Shown here: positions 46,855 through 59,385 of the stretch, piece after piece
How positions within the stretch are numbered: the first letter of the stretch is position 1
Layout of the letters: the number at the start of each line of letters is the position of its first letter
Assembly: GCA_002914845.1 (NCBI GenBank)
Contig: JXTC01000177.1
Coordinates: forward strand, 21,240 to 85,239
Source of the DNA: Trema orientale
Lineage: Eukaryota > Streptophyta > Magnoliopsida > Rosales > Cannabaceae
Length of the DNA: 64,000 bases
Direction of reading: 5' to 3'
The notes under the pieces: model-generated
Told to the model about the DNA's origin: nothing
Database searches by the model: none
What the model saw: only the letters and a program-made list of their open reading frames with translations
Position numbers and translations under genes: made by a program

Positions 46855-49500
46855 CATATATATATATAGAGACTTAAGAAAGTCATTTTGGCCCAAATTA
46901 CTCATAGTCAAGTCCATTTACCTTGAACAATTGGATTACCTTGAGTTATTAGCTGTTGCCTGCTGGCCCATGTACAATTTTTGTTTTATTTATTTATTTG
47001 TTTATTTTTGAAAAATATGTTCTATGTTTCACTTTACGAGACTGTGAATATAATATGCTGCAATAAAGTGATGGTCCTAAACTCCTATCAATGGGGAATT
47101 TCTATAACCAGAAGTCCTGCAAGGGTCTAGCGGCTTAATAATAATAATAAAAGAAGTCCATACGTGAGCAACACCTTGTTCGCGTTGAATCTTACCAATC
47201 TCCTTGATCTTCTTTTCATAACAATAATAAAAATAAAATAAGTTCAAATATTTTTTCTAATATAGAGGATCCGGAGTTTTAAATTTCCTTTCCTTGATTA
47301 AAAATATAAATAAATAAGAAAAATAAAACAAAAGAAGTGTGTTTTCAGGAAACAAAATCATGCAAAAAAGAAAGTACATTGAATCAATTCGAGGGGCCAT
47401 AACTTCCCAATTTAATTTGCATCTTTATTCGTTTCTATATTCAACCTTTTGTTTCTCTTTTTGTTTATCTAGTTATTTTGCTGGGAATAAAGAAGTTTAG
47501 TACATATATAGTTGGTTTGCTTTCAATTATGTCTAGTTAATGAGTTATCCATACCCTTTCGAATTCAAGTATACTATATATGTATAGTTAAAAGTTATTC
47601 CAAAAAAACAAAGACAAAAGTTCTTTAGCTAAGGTGAAATAAAAGAACATTTTTTTTTCTTATAAGAAAGGTAATTAGTTAGATTGAATATGGGGCGTTT
47701 AATCATATCACATGGTTAAACAACATTTTGTACGCCTAGCTTGTATACATTCAACATGCCAAAGGGTCACCATACATTGCTTTCCAATTATCATAGCATA
47801 AACTTTAAAATATATAAACACCCAGAAGTCCAAAAATGAAATCAAGGGTAAAAAAGAAAACAAGGTGATAATATGTATTAATTACATATATATATAACAA
47901 GTGACATTTAAAAAAAAAAAAAAACCCATGAGAAGGTCCAATTGATGTTTAATTCCTTGATGTATCTTCTAATAAAGAAGATGTCAATTAACATTTTGTT
48001 ATTGTTTTTTTAAGCATTACAATGAGAGCGAAGTATTAATTGCCTCGTTTTGATTACAAGGTTCATATTTGTCACGTAACAAATTTAGTATTGTTAAAAG
48101 CGCTTAACATCTAAACATTAGTACAGTAGCTCGTTCAAAACTATGACAAATTCAATATTGTATCAGTATAGATATTAAAACTCTGGATCCAAACTTTATA
48201 GCCTGGTACATATATAAGATTTTTTTTTTTTTTTTTGGGTTTTGTTGGTACATGTATTAGACTTAGTAGTATATATGCCTGCTTAAATATAAATTAAAGA
48301 AATTGGGGTTAAGAAAATAAATATGGGACCCAGTTGCATGGGCAAAATAAGAAACATAATTGCACGTAGGACAAGGCACAACCTGGTAACCAATGCACTG
48401 GGGCGTGAGGCCGACTCACATAAAACATCCAACTCACAAAAGCCTTTCCTTGCCTCTCTGTGAATAAATATCACATATATGATGAACCCCAGCCAGGCCC
48501 ACTCCCTCTCCCTCCCCTAAAATAAAATCTCTCTTAAAAATTAAAAAAAAAAAAAGCTATTGTCATCTTATATCTTCTTAGAAAAAAGCTAATATTACAA
48601 TTATGCGATACTTAGTTGTCATATCAAACTTGAATGTTCAACATCTATATATATTTTATAGATTCAATCACTCTTTTTATTTTAAAATACAAAAATCACA
48701 AAGCAAAAATATATCCAAATAAGCCCTTAGTAACTCACTATTCTTTAATTATATTACACGACATTGCTATTCTTTACTCGTAAAAGGGAAAAAAATTTGA
48801 TAACCGTACTACTTTCACTTACGTGTATTTCCCATTCTCTATAATTATATTTCATAAAAATATATAATTTGAGTTAAAAATAAGTGGCAGTATAGTAGTA
48901 CCGGATCCAAAGGGAAAAACATATTCATTTGATAGCACAAAAAAGGTTAAGAAAAATGTTAAAAGAATAATATTATTGCAGTATTTTTATGTTTGTAACG
49001 CTTTTTTTTTTTAAAAAAAAAAATCTGTCATATAGAAATAGTGGTTAGCATCGACGGTGCCCTTCGTTTTAATATGTACGGAGCCTTCGTTTTAAAAATA
49101 TGTGCTTGTGCTATCAAACTAGCAGAACGGTGCTTAAATAGCTCATATCAAGAGTTTTTTCTTTTTTTTTTTTTCTTCTTTGAAAAAAAAAAATGAAAGG
49201 ACTTCAAAGCCAGAAAGGGTAAAATTATTTTCACCTTCCTCCCTATTTTAAGCCTAATTTAATATTTCTCAGTATATTTTAACAGACCACCCCAAGTTTG
49301 TACACCCTATTTATGATCAGCTCCCCCCCACACGTTAGCTTGTCTTACTAAATATATATCCCCCCAAACAAATAATTAATCCAATAAAAAATAAACAAAA
49401 GTATAAAATAAAAATACAACAATATTAATATTAATAATAATAATTTCAAATACATAAGCTGTCCCCCTATTTTTTTTCTTTGCCTCAGAACAAATGTCGG
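46855..49500. other. Intergenic, no gene seen
   Basis: AT-rich with A- and T-runs. The frame at 48283-48474 has no recognisable domain. No RNA gene seen. Confidence 0.5.
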
Positions 49501-49519
49501 AACAACAAAATTAGCTATC

Positions 49520-49725
49520 GCTACATATATATATAGTATAGCGCCTCTTTCTACCTTGTTTCCTTATTTAAATTCATTCCTAAACTCTCTCTGTCTGTCT
49601 CTCTGTCTCTCTCTCTATCTCTTCTATTTGCTCTGTTTTCTTCCTTCTATTTTTCCTCTCTAAACATTTTATTTTTGGCCACTATAAGAATATCATCAAA
49701 GGAGTATTAGTACTTAGTAATCAAC
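49520..49725 (+). promoter_or_regulatory. Putative core promoter and CT-rich leader of the acidic-protein gene
   Basis: CTACATATATATATAGTATA at about 49521-49540 could serve as a TATA box. It is followed by a CTCTCTCTGTCTGTCTC-type pyrimidine run at about 49586-49624, common in plant leaders. The ATG is at 49726, about 155-175 bases downstream of the expected transcription start. Confidence 0.45.
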
Positions 49726-52700
49726 ATGGGAGGTTGTGCCACAAAACCGAAGGTTTTGAATCCCGAGACGGCGGCCGACGCCCCGGCACCGGCTCCCGAG
49801 CCGGCTAAGGAGGAAGTTGCGGCTGCCGCGGTTGGCGTCGGCTCGGCGGCTTTTGCGGCTGGGGAGACGAAGGAGAAAGAGGTGGTGCTTGCTGAGGCTG
49901 AGGAAAAGGAGGTTGAAGGAGATGATAAAATCAAGGAGATTGTTGATGATGACAAGGCTGGTGGTGATGAACAAGGAAGTAAGCGCCGGTCTCTAAGTCA
50001 CTTGTTCAAGGAGGTAATTCGTATTTATTTTTAGCTTCTTCTTCTTCAATTTTTTTTTTTTTTTTTCTGGTATACATAAATTATTTAATGGTATATATAA
50101 TTATATATCTTGTAGTTCTTCGTTATTTGTGTTCTGATTACTAAAGTAATTAAATATTTCCTAAGAGGCGATCTTTCTTTTTTTCAAAACAACGACAACG
50201 ACAACCAACAAAAAAAAAAAAAAAAGCAAATCGGCAGAATATATCACTCGTTTTTTGGCTTCACAATATGCGATAAAAAATTCGAGTGTTAGAAAAACAG
50301 GAAGAACAGAGCCAATCTTATACTCTTGTATATCAAGATCATTATATTAATATTGGTCGAATTTTTATTCAAAAAAGAAAAATTGGTCGAATTCGGTTTT
50401 ATAATAAAACTTAAATTTATGTCAAAATAATTATGATAAAAACAATTAACAGCACAATATCTTCGTTATTATAAATCTTAAGATGTCTTTATTATTATTA
50501 TTATTATTGTTGTTGTTATTATTATTTGTTTTCTTTTTTGGCATTGGAGGAGATGAATGTTTTTTTTTTAAATGTTAAATAAAAACATTTAAGAACACAA
50601 TGTTTCATGCTTAGCTGGACAAAACCGCTTTTGTTTGTTTCATAGGATATACCGAACATGTAACTTAGAATTTTCTGTTTGTTTCTTGTGAAAGAAAACA
50701 GTTTTCTTTTCTCATAGGTCCCAAGAAAACGAGTGGGAAAAAAATATTAATAGGGCCATTGTTGTAACGTCTTTGTTTTAATATGGTTTTCCTTTTCTAG
50801 TGAAAAGAAAATACCAACAAAACGTTGTTCTTTTTCTTCTAATATTTGCTTTCTTAAAAGCGCTAGTTTTTATTTAACACAGAAAAACGTGTTAAGTTTT
50901 CTTATTTTTCAGAACTCTCCTTTTTTTTTTTTTTTCTATTCATAATTTTGGATTCACATTTAACCAAAATAATAGGAAGTGATTAGTATTAATTTCATAA
51001 ATCAATTGCCTGGGTTTCTTAATAGAGCTAAATTTACTATGGTCCCAACCCCCAGATAGCTTAAAAATTGGAGATTCCCTTATGTAAACAATAAGATATT
51101 CTCTGAACTTTATTTACTCTGGCCCATGTCTTTATGGTTGTCTAATGTCCTATCGGTATCTCAAACTTTCAGAAAACAATGCATTTTTTTTTTAGGTAAG
51201 TCCCCCCAATTTTTTTTTCTCTCAAAAGTACGGGCCCCTAGTAATTACTACCATGGAGTAAAATAACATTTACAGCTCTAATAGGTCAATTAAGGAAAAT
51301 TAAACCGTCACCGTTTTTCAACATTTTAAATATGATCAGTATTTACTATTTACCCGCACAAAAAGTGAAAACATTGTACTTGATTTGCTAGGAATGTTTT
51401 GCAGTTATGATTAATTGGTTAATTGGATTTTCAATTAATACAGTTAATTATTGGTAGAAGGATATAGAAAGAAGAGCTCAATAGTTGGTATTTTGTGGCT
51501 GTTCATGCTTTTGGGAAAAGTCTCTTACTTAGTATTATTTGGGAAAAAAATGACCTTTCTAGTGCTTTTTTATATAATAACTGCGAATTGGCAAGAGATA
51601 TGAGAGAAGATAATGTAAGAAAAGAAAAAAAAAAAACTCAAACTCGATGAAAAATTGTCTATAATTTGTGATTTTTGGACGTTTAATATTCTATAATCTG
51701 TATTTTCACTATTTACTCTTTCTTTCATTTGATTCTGCTTCATATGAAGTAATAACAATGATTTTATAAAAGATTGCTAGAAAAGTCAATTTTGTCTCAA
51801 AATAATACTAGTGAGAGACATTTTTCTTCTTTTCTCGTAAAAGGACCCATTCCTAAGAATTAGGCCGTAGGATCTACTTTAATGGATGGCCCAAATCAGT
51901 CAGGCACGACTGACCAAAATTGACCTCCATTATCTAATGTCTTATCAACATTATTAAGAGAGGCTCTATCTCTCTTTTAATCTTTTATTTATTTATTTTT
52001 TTCCCCTTGTTTTGGGTTGGATAAGGGATAAACATTCAAGGGTATTATTGACTAGATCAGCAATATTGTCGTAGAGAATCTGCATACCGTATCTTAGACA
52101 TTGCATGATAACTTCATTTGAGGACAAACAAACGTGTCCTACTTCGGAACCCCACTTGTTGTTTGGATCCTCTTTGTTTTCGTGTCACTTTTATGCCCTT
52201 TCCAAAAGGCATGGAAAAAAAAAAAACATCAAAATCTTTCTCGCTTTCTGATTTTTAGGAAGTAAAATCTTTCTTATTTGTTTTAACAAGTTAAAAGAGG
52301 GCGCGTCTACAGCAGGGGCGCCCCTACGTAGGGTCCTGTCTATTCACCGTTGGATGGGAATCTGTATATAAATAGATTCTCCACAGATTCCCGTTATTCC
52401 TCACAAATTTCCATCCAACGATAATAAAGACATGACCCTACGTAGGAATGCCCCTACCGTAGCCATCCCCGTTAAAAGAAAACATGAAACGAGTGTGATA
52501 TTATATTTTTAATTTAGCCCTACTTTAAGTTACCGTGACTCAAAGTAAAACAAGTTGGTAATAGATTTTAAATAATTTCAAAATTCGACATCGTTGAATT
52601 TAATGTTAAGAATGAATTCAACGCTAATTTGTCTGTATTTGAGTTTAAATTATTCGTAGCGGTACAAATAGTTCTTATTGGTTGTGTAACTTATTTATTG

Positions 52701-53814
52701 AATGCAGTAGTATTTGTTACTCATCAAGCCAAGCTAAAGAGGATTAAATTCTTCCAGAGCAAAATAAATAAATAAATTCTAGCATTGAAAATGACTGTTG
52801 AGTGCTGATTGACATTATTTAGGACTTGCCAAGTTGGTGGGAAGCATATAATGCTTGAATTGATGGTTTAGGTGAATGTACCATGCATACATATTAATAG
52901 ATATAGATATACATATCTCCAAAACATTATCTGGCATATTTTGTTGAAAGCATTGTAGTACTTTCTTATATGATTTTTCTTAGGATTGAGATCACCAATC
53001 ACAAATTTTCTTGTCCTATCAAAAAACGACATAACAAATCTTTTTCATATGCAATTTAAGATATATATCTTTAAACAAATATGTTAACCTATTTTGTTGG
53101 AAGCATTTCATTGTTATCTGATATGTAATTATTTGATTTTGATCTCCATGAAAAATCCTCAATTGGATGTCAATCAATAGGGACTCTCTAAAAATTTAGA
53201 TCAACAACCTCATTTTTTCCCTCTTTTTCCTTTGGCAGCTAGTATTTTGTGACCATTTAATCCCCTGTACATCCTTTTAGTGTTTTTGTAATTTTGATTT
53301 TTTTTTTTCCTTTTAATAACTTTTTGAGCCTTTAATTTTTCAGAATGAAGAAGGAAAGAAAGAATCAACAAAAAATGATAAGGAAACTCCATTAGAGACT
53401 GAAAAGACTACAGAGGAATCTGAAACTAAAGTCCCAGTAGCTGAGAATTCTGAAGCTGATAAGGTTGAAACGACAAAGAAAGTAATAGAAGCTGCCCCAA
53501 ATGCTGGAGAGACGGAAAACAAGGAAGAAAAAGCAGAGGAAAGTGCTAAGGAAAATGTCCATATAGAAACATCTGAGGAAAAAGTTTCTGAGAAAGTAGT
53601 TGAGGAAAGTGCTAAGGAAAATGGCCAAGCATTGACATCTGAGGAAAAGGCTGTAGATGTGAAGGAAAGTCGGGAGGAAAACGTGAAGGAAATACCCGAG
53701 GAAAAGGCGACGGATGTGAAGGAAAATGTTGATGAAGAGAAGAAGGAAAAAGTGTTATCCGAGGAAAATAAATCAGAGGTGAAGGAAAATGTTGAAGAGA
53801 GTGCTAAAGTATGA
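49726..53814 (+). CDS. Acidic, lysine-rich, probably disordered protein with N-myristoylation start
   Basis: Exons are 49726-50013 and 53344-53814, with a 3,330-bp phase-0 GT-AG intron. The product is 252 aa. It begins MGGCATKPKV: Gly2 followed by Cys4 is the pattern for N-myristoylation plus palmitoylation, predicting attachment to the plasma membrane. Exon 1 is GC-rich and encodes an Ala/Pro/Glu stretch (ADAPAPAPEPAKEEVAAAA) ending in SKRRSLSHLFKE. Exon 2 encodes almost only Glu, Lys, Ser, Thr, Val and Asn, with imperfect repeats such as EESAKEN (twice), TSEEK and DVKE. It has no enzyme domain, so a membrane-tethered scaffold or binding protein is possible but not shown. Exon 2 is open across its whole length in the frame set by exon 1, which supports the splice. 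Confidence 0.85.
50014..53343 (+). other. Large intron of the acidic-protein gene
   Basis: The donor is GTAATT at 50014 and the acceptor TTTTTCAG at 53343. The intron is AT-rich and contains the small inverted-repeat element at 52299-52470. No other gene is seen inside. Confidence 0.75.
52299..52470. mobile_element. 172-bp Mutator-type MITE with 9-bp target duplication
   Basis: GGGCGCGTCTACAGCAGGGG is mirrored by CCCCTACCGTAGCCATCCCC, and CCCTACGTAGGG-type and CCGTTGGATGGGAATCTG words pair across the centre. GTTAAAAGA is duplicated at 52290-52298 and 52471-52479. It lies within the intron of the acidic-protein gene. Confidence 0.85.
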
Positions 53815-55437
53815 TAAATGAAGGTTTATAATTATACTAAAATATGAGGTCATTTTGTACTATGTTCTACAAGAGAAGGTCGTCAAATGAGGTAGTTAAA
53901 GAAATGTTGTATGAAAACTTGTCATTGTTTCTTGCCTTACTGACAACCTTTATTCTGGGGGGGACTCTGCTTTTATTATTTTTATTTTTTACTTTATCAT
54001 TATTATTGTTTTTATTTCTTTGAGTATCTCTTAAATTTGAATTGCCCTCCTTTTGTGTGAACATATGAGCTTATACGATTACAGATTGCATTTTTAAGAA
54101 CCACATTCTTCATTTGTGTTCATATCCTTTTATTCTTTAGTGCCTTTTTTTTGTTTTTTTTACATCTAAATGTATTCATCTGTCTTCCATTAACAAAGGA
54201 AAAAAAAAGAGAACACACAATGTTATGTCTTATCAATATTAGTAATCACTATTGATTTCATTCAAACTGAAAAATAGATAAATAAAATGATCGCGATTGA
54301 TTTAACCAATTATGGATTTTTACATGTCCGACTCCGAGACCCACAAATTTTTAACCACGGTCTCGTACAACTTTAAATGATAGTGCTTTGGTCAGTCTAA
54401 GAGGACAGTATTAATCATCTCTAGTACTAGTAATGGGCAATTTTGAGATAATGATTAGATTACTCCAAACATAATGCTAATACAACACAACACAACGGTG
54501 ATAAAACACACTTCTTGGGGGTGTTGAATAACAATTTTATTATGATTCCTTTAAAAAAACAATTTTATTATGATAATTTTCTATAAGAAGTGAGGTATTT
54601 GAACCATAAATCTAAACATTAAAGATATTGTACTTACCAATCATAAATCTAAACATTAAAGATATTATACATACCAATAAGATTAAGCGTGCAATTACAT
54701 ACTAAATAATTATTATATGATATAACTTTTTGAAAAAAGTGATTGCACGGACTTCTTAGGCGGCCAAAACAACACAGATATATATACCTTATAAACGTTG
54801 CACAAACTAAAAAATATGAAAAGATATGTGGCCAGAAACTATAAAAGTATCTCCTAAATTTAGGCGAAATATGTGATTTACCATCAAGTTTTAAGCAAAA
54901 TAAAAATATCTCTCTCTTTGCATTGACCAATTGTATTAAATTCCGCCATCAGTCTGATTTTGTCAATATTAATGTGAAAAAAACAAAGCTACCCTTGCTT
55001 AATGAAACGCCATTTGGTTATTTTCTTAGATCATTATGGATGTTTGGTTACAAGTTTAAGACTTTTTCTTATTTAATTCTTTTTTTCACTCATTTTCTTA
55101 TTTTATCTCAAAAAGATAATTTTTCTTAGAATAATATTTCTTACTGATGTTTCAATAAGATAACAAAAGGTATATCTATGTACTCCTTCAAAAAAAAAAA
55201 AAAAAGGTATATCTATGTCATTAGATTTTTTTTGTTGTTGTAATATTAACCACATTAGATAGAGTATAGAAATTTGACATTATTTGTTAATTCAAATAGA
55301 TATAATTTTTGTTATTTCTGAAACCTAAGTGTCAAGAAAATGCAAAATTCATAATAAACACAAGAATTTTTTAGATTCCCATTCTATGCCTAACTATTCC
55401 CCATACCAAACAGCCAAAGTATATTGAATATTTTGCT
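53815..55437. other. 3' UTR of the acidic-protein gene and spacer
   Basis: The first 300 or so bases are probably 3' UTR. No gene beyond. A phrase (AAATCTAAACATTAAAGATA) is repeated at about 54608 and 54648. Confidence 0.5.
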
Positions 55438-56356
55438 AGGTTAATGGTACCATTGGTCCCCAACCTATTATCATTTTGGCATATTGGTCCTTAATCTTTT
55501 TTGTGTGGCATTTAAGTACTAAACATTTCTCTTTTTAGCACCATTGGTCCTTTTGGCATATTCCATTCAAGATTCTGTTAAAATTTTATTTGAATGAGAG
55601 AAATTTTGCATCATTGATCTTGATTTTTTAATTGTTTAACAATTTAACCCCTATTTTTTTATTCATATTTCTGATTAACAATATTGCATCTGCTAATCTT
55701 TCGGAAAATTAAAATTCTAAAAAATTAATTTTCTGAAAGATTAACAGATGCAATTACATAAAGAAATGAACATTTAATGAAAAACTACAAAACTTTCTAG
55801 GCTTATTTGCTACAAATAGTTAATTAATTTTTTAGAATAACCATTCATAATTACATGAACATTTAATAGATATAGTAAATTTTCAGTCAAATTTGACTAG
55901 TGTAAAAGCATATACGTGAAATTTTTTTAGTTTTAAAAATGGTAAGATAATTATTTTTTGTTCATAAAGTTACTATAGTTTGACATAAGCTAAGGTTTAT
56001 TAGTATAATTTTTTTTTTCTTTTTTGAATTTTGTTTTTAAATGAACTATTTATGTTATATCTGTCTTTGAATTTTAATTTTCTGAAAGATTGACAGATGT
56101 AATATTGTTAATCGAAAATATGAATATAAAAATAAAAATTGGAGACCAAATTATTAAATAATTGAAAAATCGAGATCAATGGTGTAAAATTTCTCTCATT
56201 CAAATAAATTTTAACAGAATCTTGGATGGAATATACCAAAAGGACCAATAGTACCAAAAAAAAGAAACGTTTAGTACTTAAATACCATTAAAAATAGGTT
56301 GAAGACCGATATGCCAAAGTCGTAATAGGTTGGAGACCAATGGTGCCATTAATCCT
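55438..56356. mobile_element. Large inverted-repeat element, arms about 280 bp
   Basis: AGGTTAATGGTACCATTGGT is mirrored by ACCAATGGTGCCATTAATCC. The pairing continues through CATATTGGTCCTTAATC, GAATGAGAGAAATTTTGCAT and GCATCTGCTAATCTTTCGGA to about 55715 on the left and 56075 on the right. ATTTTGC-like sequence flanks both sides, an imperfect target duplication. A separate hairpin is inside (see findings). No coding frame. Confidence 0.8.
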
Positions 56357-56479
56357 ATTTTGCCTAAAGGTGGATCTATTGCCAACCATCTTTTTTCTTT
56401 TCTCACCTATCTTTTAGTTAATTTTTTATATCCAAAACTACCCTTATAGAAAATGACATAAATACACACTTCAAGTACG

Positions 56480-56757
56480 AGCACCAATCCAGTAGGGGTT
56501 TTTTTTTTTTTTTTTTACCTATACATATATAGGTATCGTTTTGGCCAATTAAAATTTATCATGTATGTTTTTTTATAGTAAAAAGTAAGAGAGAGAAATA
56601 ACATTAATGATGCACGTCTTTTAATTATATCATTGTAGTCGTTGGATCATTGTTAGATAATGATCCAACGACTAGAAAAAAATTACCTTTAAATGATCCA
56701 ACGACTAGAAAAAAATTACCTATCACAGGTTAAAAAAATACCTACTGGATTAGCAAC
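56480..56757 (+). mobile_element. MITE family A, copy 5
   Basis: GCACCAATCCAGTAGGGG at the left and ACCTACTGGATTAGCAAC at the right, with the GAGAGAGAAATAACATTAAT and GTTGGATCATTGTTAGATAA landmarks. A 34-base segment containing AATGATCCAACGACTAGAAA is duplicated in tandem at about 56655-56718. Confidence 0.82.
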
Positions 56758-57473
56758 CTTTAATTATTAGTTAATAAATATTTTTCTTATTACTCCCCTC
56801 CAATATATCAGTAAAAAAGTCATAAATTTTAGGATACAAAATCTTATACAATGAAATATAATCGTAATCATAAAATGTAAAATTACGTAGGGCATCAGTA
56901 GCAATAAATTTTTAATGATAATTTAATTGTAAATTAGCTGAACGTATTTCTTTCTTTTTTCATTTTAAAAAAGAAAAAAAAAATTGGTCACAGACTTGCT
57001 CTTTCAATTCTTTACTCCTTTATCGTGTTGATGATGATGTTTTCTTGATATATATAAATTGACTCATAAAAGTCTAAATCTTTATATCATGTGTTATTAA
57101 TTTGGTTTAATTTATATATATATATTTTAAATCTTTATCTTAATCATAAAAATGAAAAAGAATATTTAATCTTATAGAAGGTAACTATGAAATTTCGAAT
57201 AGTCAAATTTGGTCATAAATAATTGTTATAAAATATGAAAAGATAACTTTTAACTTAATAAAAAATTATTAGATGGGTGAGTGGGCAAATAAATTTTTCA
57301 TAATGGGTAAATTGGGATTAATAAAAATTTAAGATGTGTGGAAAAAGAAAATCCTAAAATTTTAAAATTTGTTAAAGGTTTATTTAGGCGAGCATTGGGG
57401 AGAGAAAAAATAGGATGCCAATAGAACTACCCGTTGCCTAAACCCAACTTTTTTAGTAATAGGCGTGGTTATG
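56758..57473. other. Intergenic, no gene seen
   Basis: AT-rich. No feature recognised. Confidence 0.5.
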
Positions 57474-57489
57474 TTGGATATATAGCCGA

Positions 57490-57678
57490 CGAAGTGGATT
57501 GGTTCAAGTGGTAAGAGCACCCACTACCTAGGATCTTAGTCTTAGGTTTGAGTAACATTGGGGCAGGCGTGAAAGCCTATTATCCCTAATGGGGTGGGGA
57601 TTGGGTAGTAGTAGGTATTTTCCTTTAATTTGTAATAAGTGGAGGTCATTAGTTAAGCTCATTTTTTTAAAAAAAATA
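57490..57678 (+). mobile_element. tRNA-derived SINE, copy 2, with 16-bp target duplication
   Basis: The start has TTGGTTCAAGTGGTAAGAGC (A-box-like), and TTAGGTTTGAGTAAC (B-box-like) lies about 40 bases on. The tail GGAGGTCATTAGTTAAGCTC ends in T- and A-runs. TTGGATATATAGCCGA flanks it at 57474-57489 and 57679-57694. Its 3' part (from TTTAATTTGTAATAAGTGG) matches that of the SINE at 39629, so both belong to one family. Confidence 0.88.
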
Positions 57679-57697
57679 TTGGATATATAGCCGATTT

Positions 57698-57934
57698 TCA
57701 GTTAGACTCCAATTGTTGTAAGTAACCAAGTTTAAATGTCCTATTGTCTGCTTTCCACTTTCTACTGTTTGCTAAGTCTACAAAATACTCCACCAACTTT
57801 GAATCCTCAACTATAGTCCATTGATGTTTTTTATAGGATTTGATGTTAGCTGGTCTGAAACATCCATTTTGTTCAAAGTAGATATCTCGCATAAAGATTT
57901 TACTAAAAATATTGAAATATATAGACAAAAACAT
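57698..57934 (-). pseudogene. Myb/SANT-like protein fragment linked to the Harbinger transposase
   Basis: The frame contains HQWTIVEDSKLVEYFVDLAN followed by KWKADNRTFKLGYLQQLE. That is the start of the Myb/SANT-like domain found in plant L10-interacting-type proteins and in the second gene of PIF/Harbinger elements. It ends in a stop soon after and lacks the rest of the domain. It lies downstream of the transposase on the same strand, and the SINE at 57490 abuts its end. Probably a truncated relic. Confidence 0.7.
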
Positions 57935-58098
57935 AATTTCAACTTAAATTGTAGTAAAAAAATGTTCAAACATATAAATTGTCATTATCATACAACTCCA
58001 TAGAAATATTCACTCCAAAAAACATGAAGTTTTACTAGAAATGTTCAAATATACTAAAACACAATCAAATATATTATGCAACTTTATAGAGTTATGAT

Positions 58099-59385
58099 CT
58101 ATGCATTTCGGCTCCTACGCCATTGCTCAAATATTTCTCTAGCCAAGTTGTTCCTTCAAGTAGTCCAAACATTTGACGTTTCGATGTATGTATAATAATC
58201 ATTGCTTATGGCTTCATCTTCCTCATTAACATTATCATCACCACTTTCATGATCAATACTATTTCTTAGTGTTCGTTCTAAAAGATCCACATGCATTTCC
58301 CTTCTAATCAAGTTATGAAGAAGATAATACGCCAAAATAATTCGACATTGAATTTTCGGGATAGAATTATCCCCTTCAACAATCCAAAAGTTTTTTCTAT
58401 TATATTTCGAGCAGAAGAATGTTTCATATTGAAAAATTCTGCAGGAGTATTAGGTGGGAGTTCCCAATCATTCAAATGGTAGCGTTGTCCTTTATATGGT
58501 GCTAAAAATCCTTCATCATTGGGATATCCAGCATCACATAAGTAGTAATATCCCAAAAATCATTGGATAATATTGTAAAAGAAAGTAATATTTTAATTAT
58601 ACGATACTATACAAAGGAGAAAATAGAAGTTTACCTTATGGAACTTTTAAGCCATTTGTCCTAGATATAGCATCCCGTAAGACTCTAGAGTTAGCAGCTG
58701 ATTCCTCTTATCCAGGTAATACATAGATGAACTGTATATCTTGTGAGACCACTCCTAATATATTAATAGCAATTTCGTTCTTTCTAGTCTGATATTTATG
58801 CCTATCTGATGCAGGCACATTGACCTTAATGTATACATCATCTAATGCTCCCAAGTAATTTTTAAACTATTTCTACTTTTCATCAGTAGAATTAGTAGGA
58901 ACTGGCTCAGGATGTTTTAGTAATAATTAATGGAGACTTAACAAAGCACTTAAGACATTATTGAACTGTCTATTAACTGTTTCCCCCGAACATGCAAATT
59001 AATGTCTCATAATTCTATTCTTAACATCATGAGATATTATATATAAAAATATAGCTACCATTTCTTCTATATACATATTTTTGGTTTCCTTCAAACCCCC
59101 AATAGTTCCAAGGTAATGACATAAAATGGTAAATGTTCTCCTATCCATACAAATGCTCTCTATATATGCTAGGTCACTAGAATGTATCATTCTATGATAG
59201 TTTAGTGGACATATATAATGCCGACGAAAAGAACTATCAATAAATGTATTTCTATTTAACCGTCTCCTACTAATGATAACAGATATTAACAGAATCAACA
59301 AAAAAGTCATTTCTTTTAATATCTCCATATATTGAACGATAATTGTGACAATTCTTTTCTTTACAACCAAAGGCAGACGGGCCAT
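58099..59385 (-). pseudogene. PIF/Harbinger-type transposase (ALP1/HARBI1-like nuclease), broken
   Basis: The N-terminal part (frame from 59385 to 58999) has CMDRRTFTILCHYLGTIGGL and MVAIFLYIISHDVKNR. Next, in other frames, come LGALDDVYIKV-like and NEIAINILGVVSQDIQF segments near 58,740-58,860. The frame 58556-58308 has YYYLCDAGYPNDEGFLAPYK and HSSARNIIEKTFGLLK, and the C-terminal piece ends near 58,099 with NNLAREIFEQWRRSRN. This is the domain order of the DDE nuclease of PIF/Harbinger elements. The AGYPN and R.IIE.TFG blocks are the conserved catalytic-region motifs. Frameshifts and stops (for example just before RNNLAREIF) break it. An AT-rich stretch at about 58560-58640 may be an intron or an insertion. 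Confidence 0.85.

Noticed and set aside
53210..53628. Minus-strand Ser/Phe-rich frames over exon 2 of the acidic-protein gene
   Set aside because: Complement of Glu/Lys codons gives Phe/Ser/Leu-rich frames. The + frame is open and joined in phase to exon 1.
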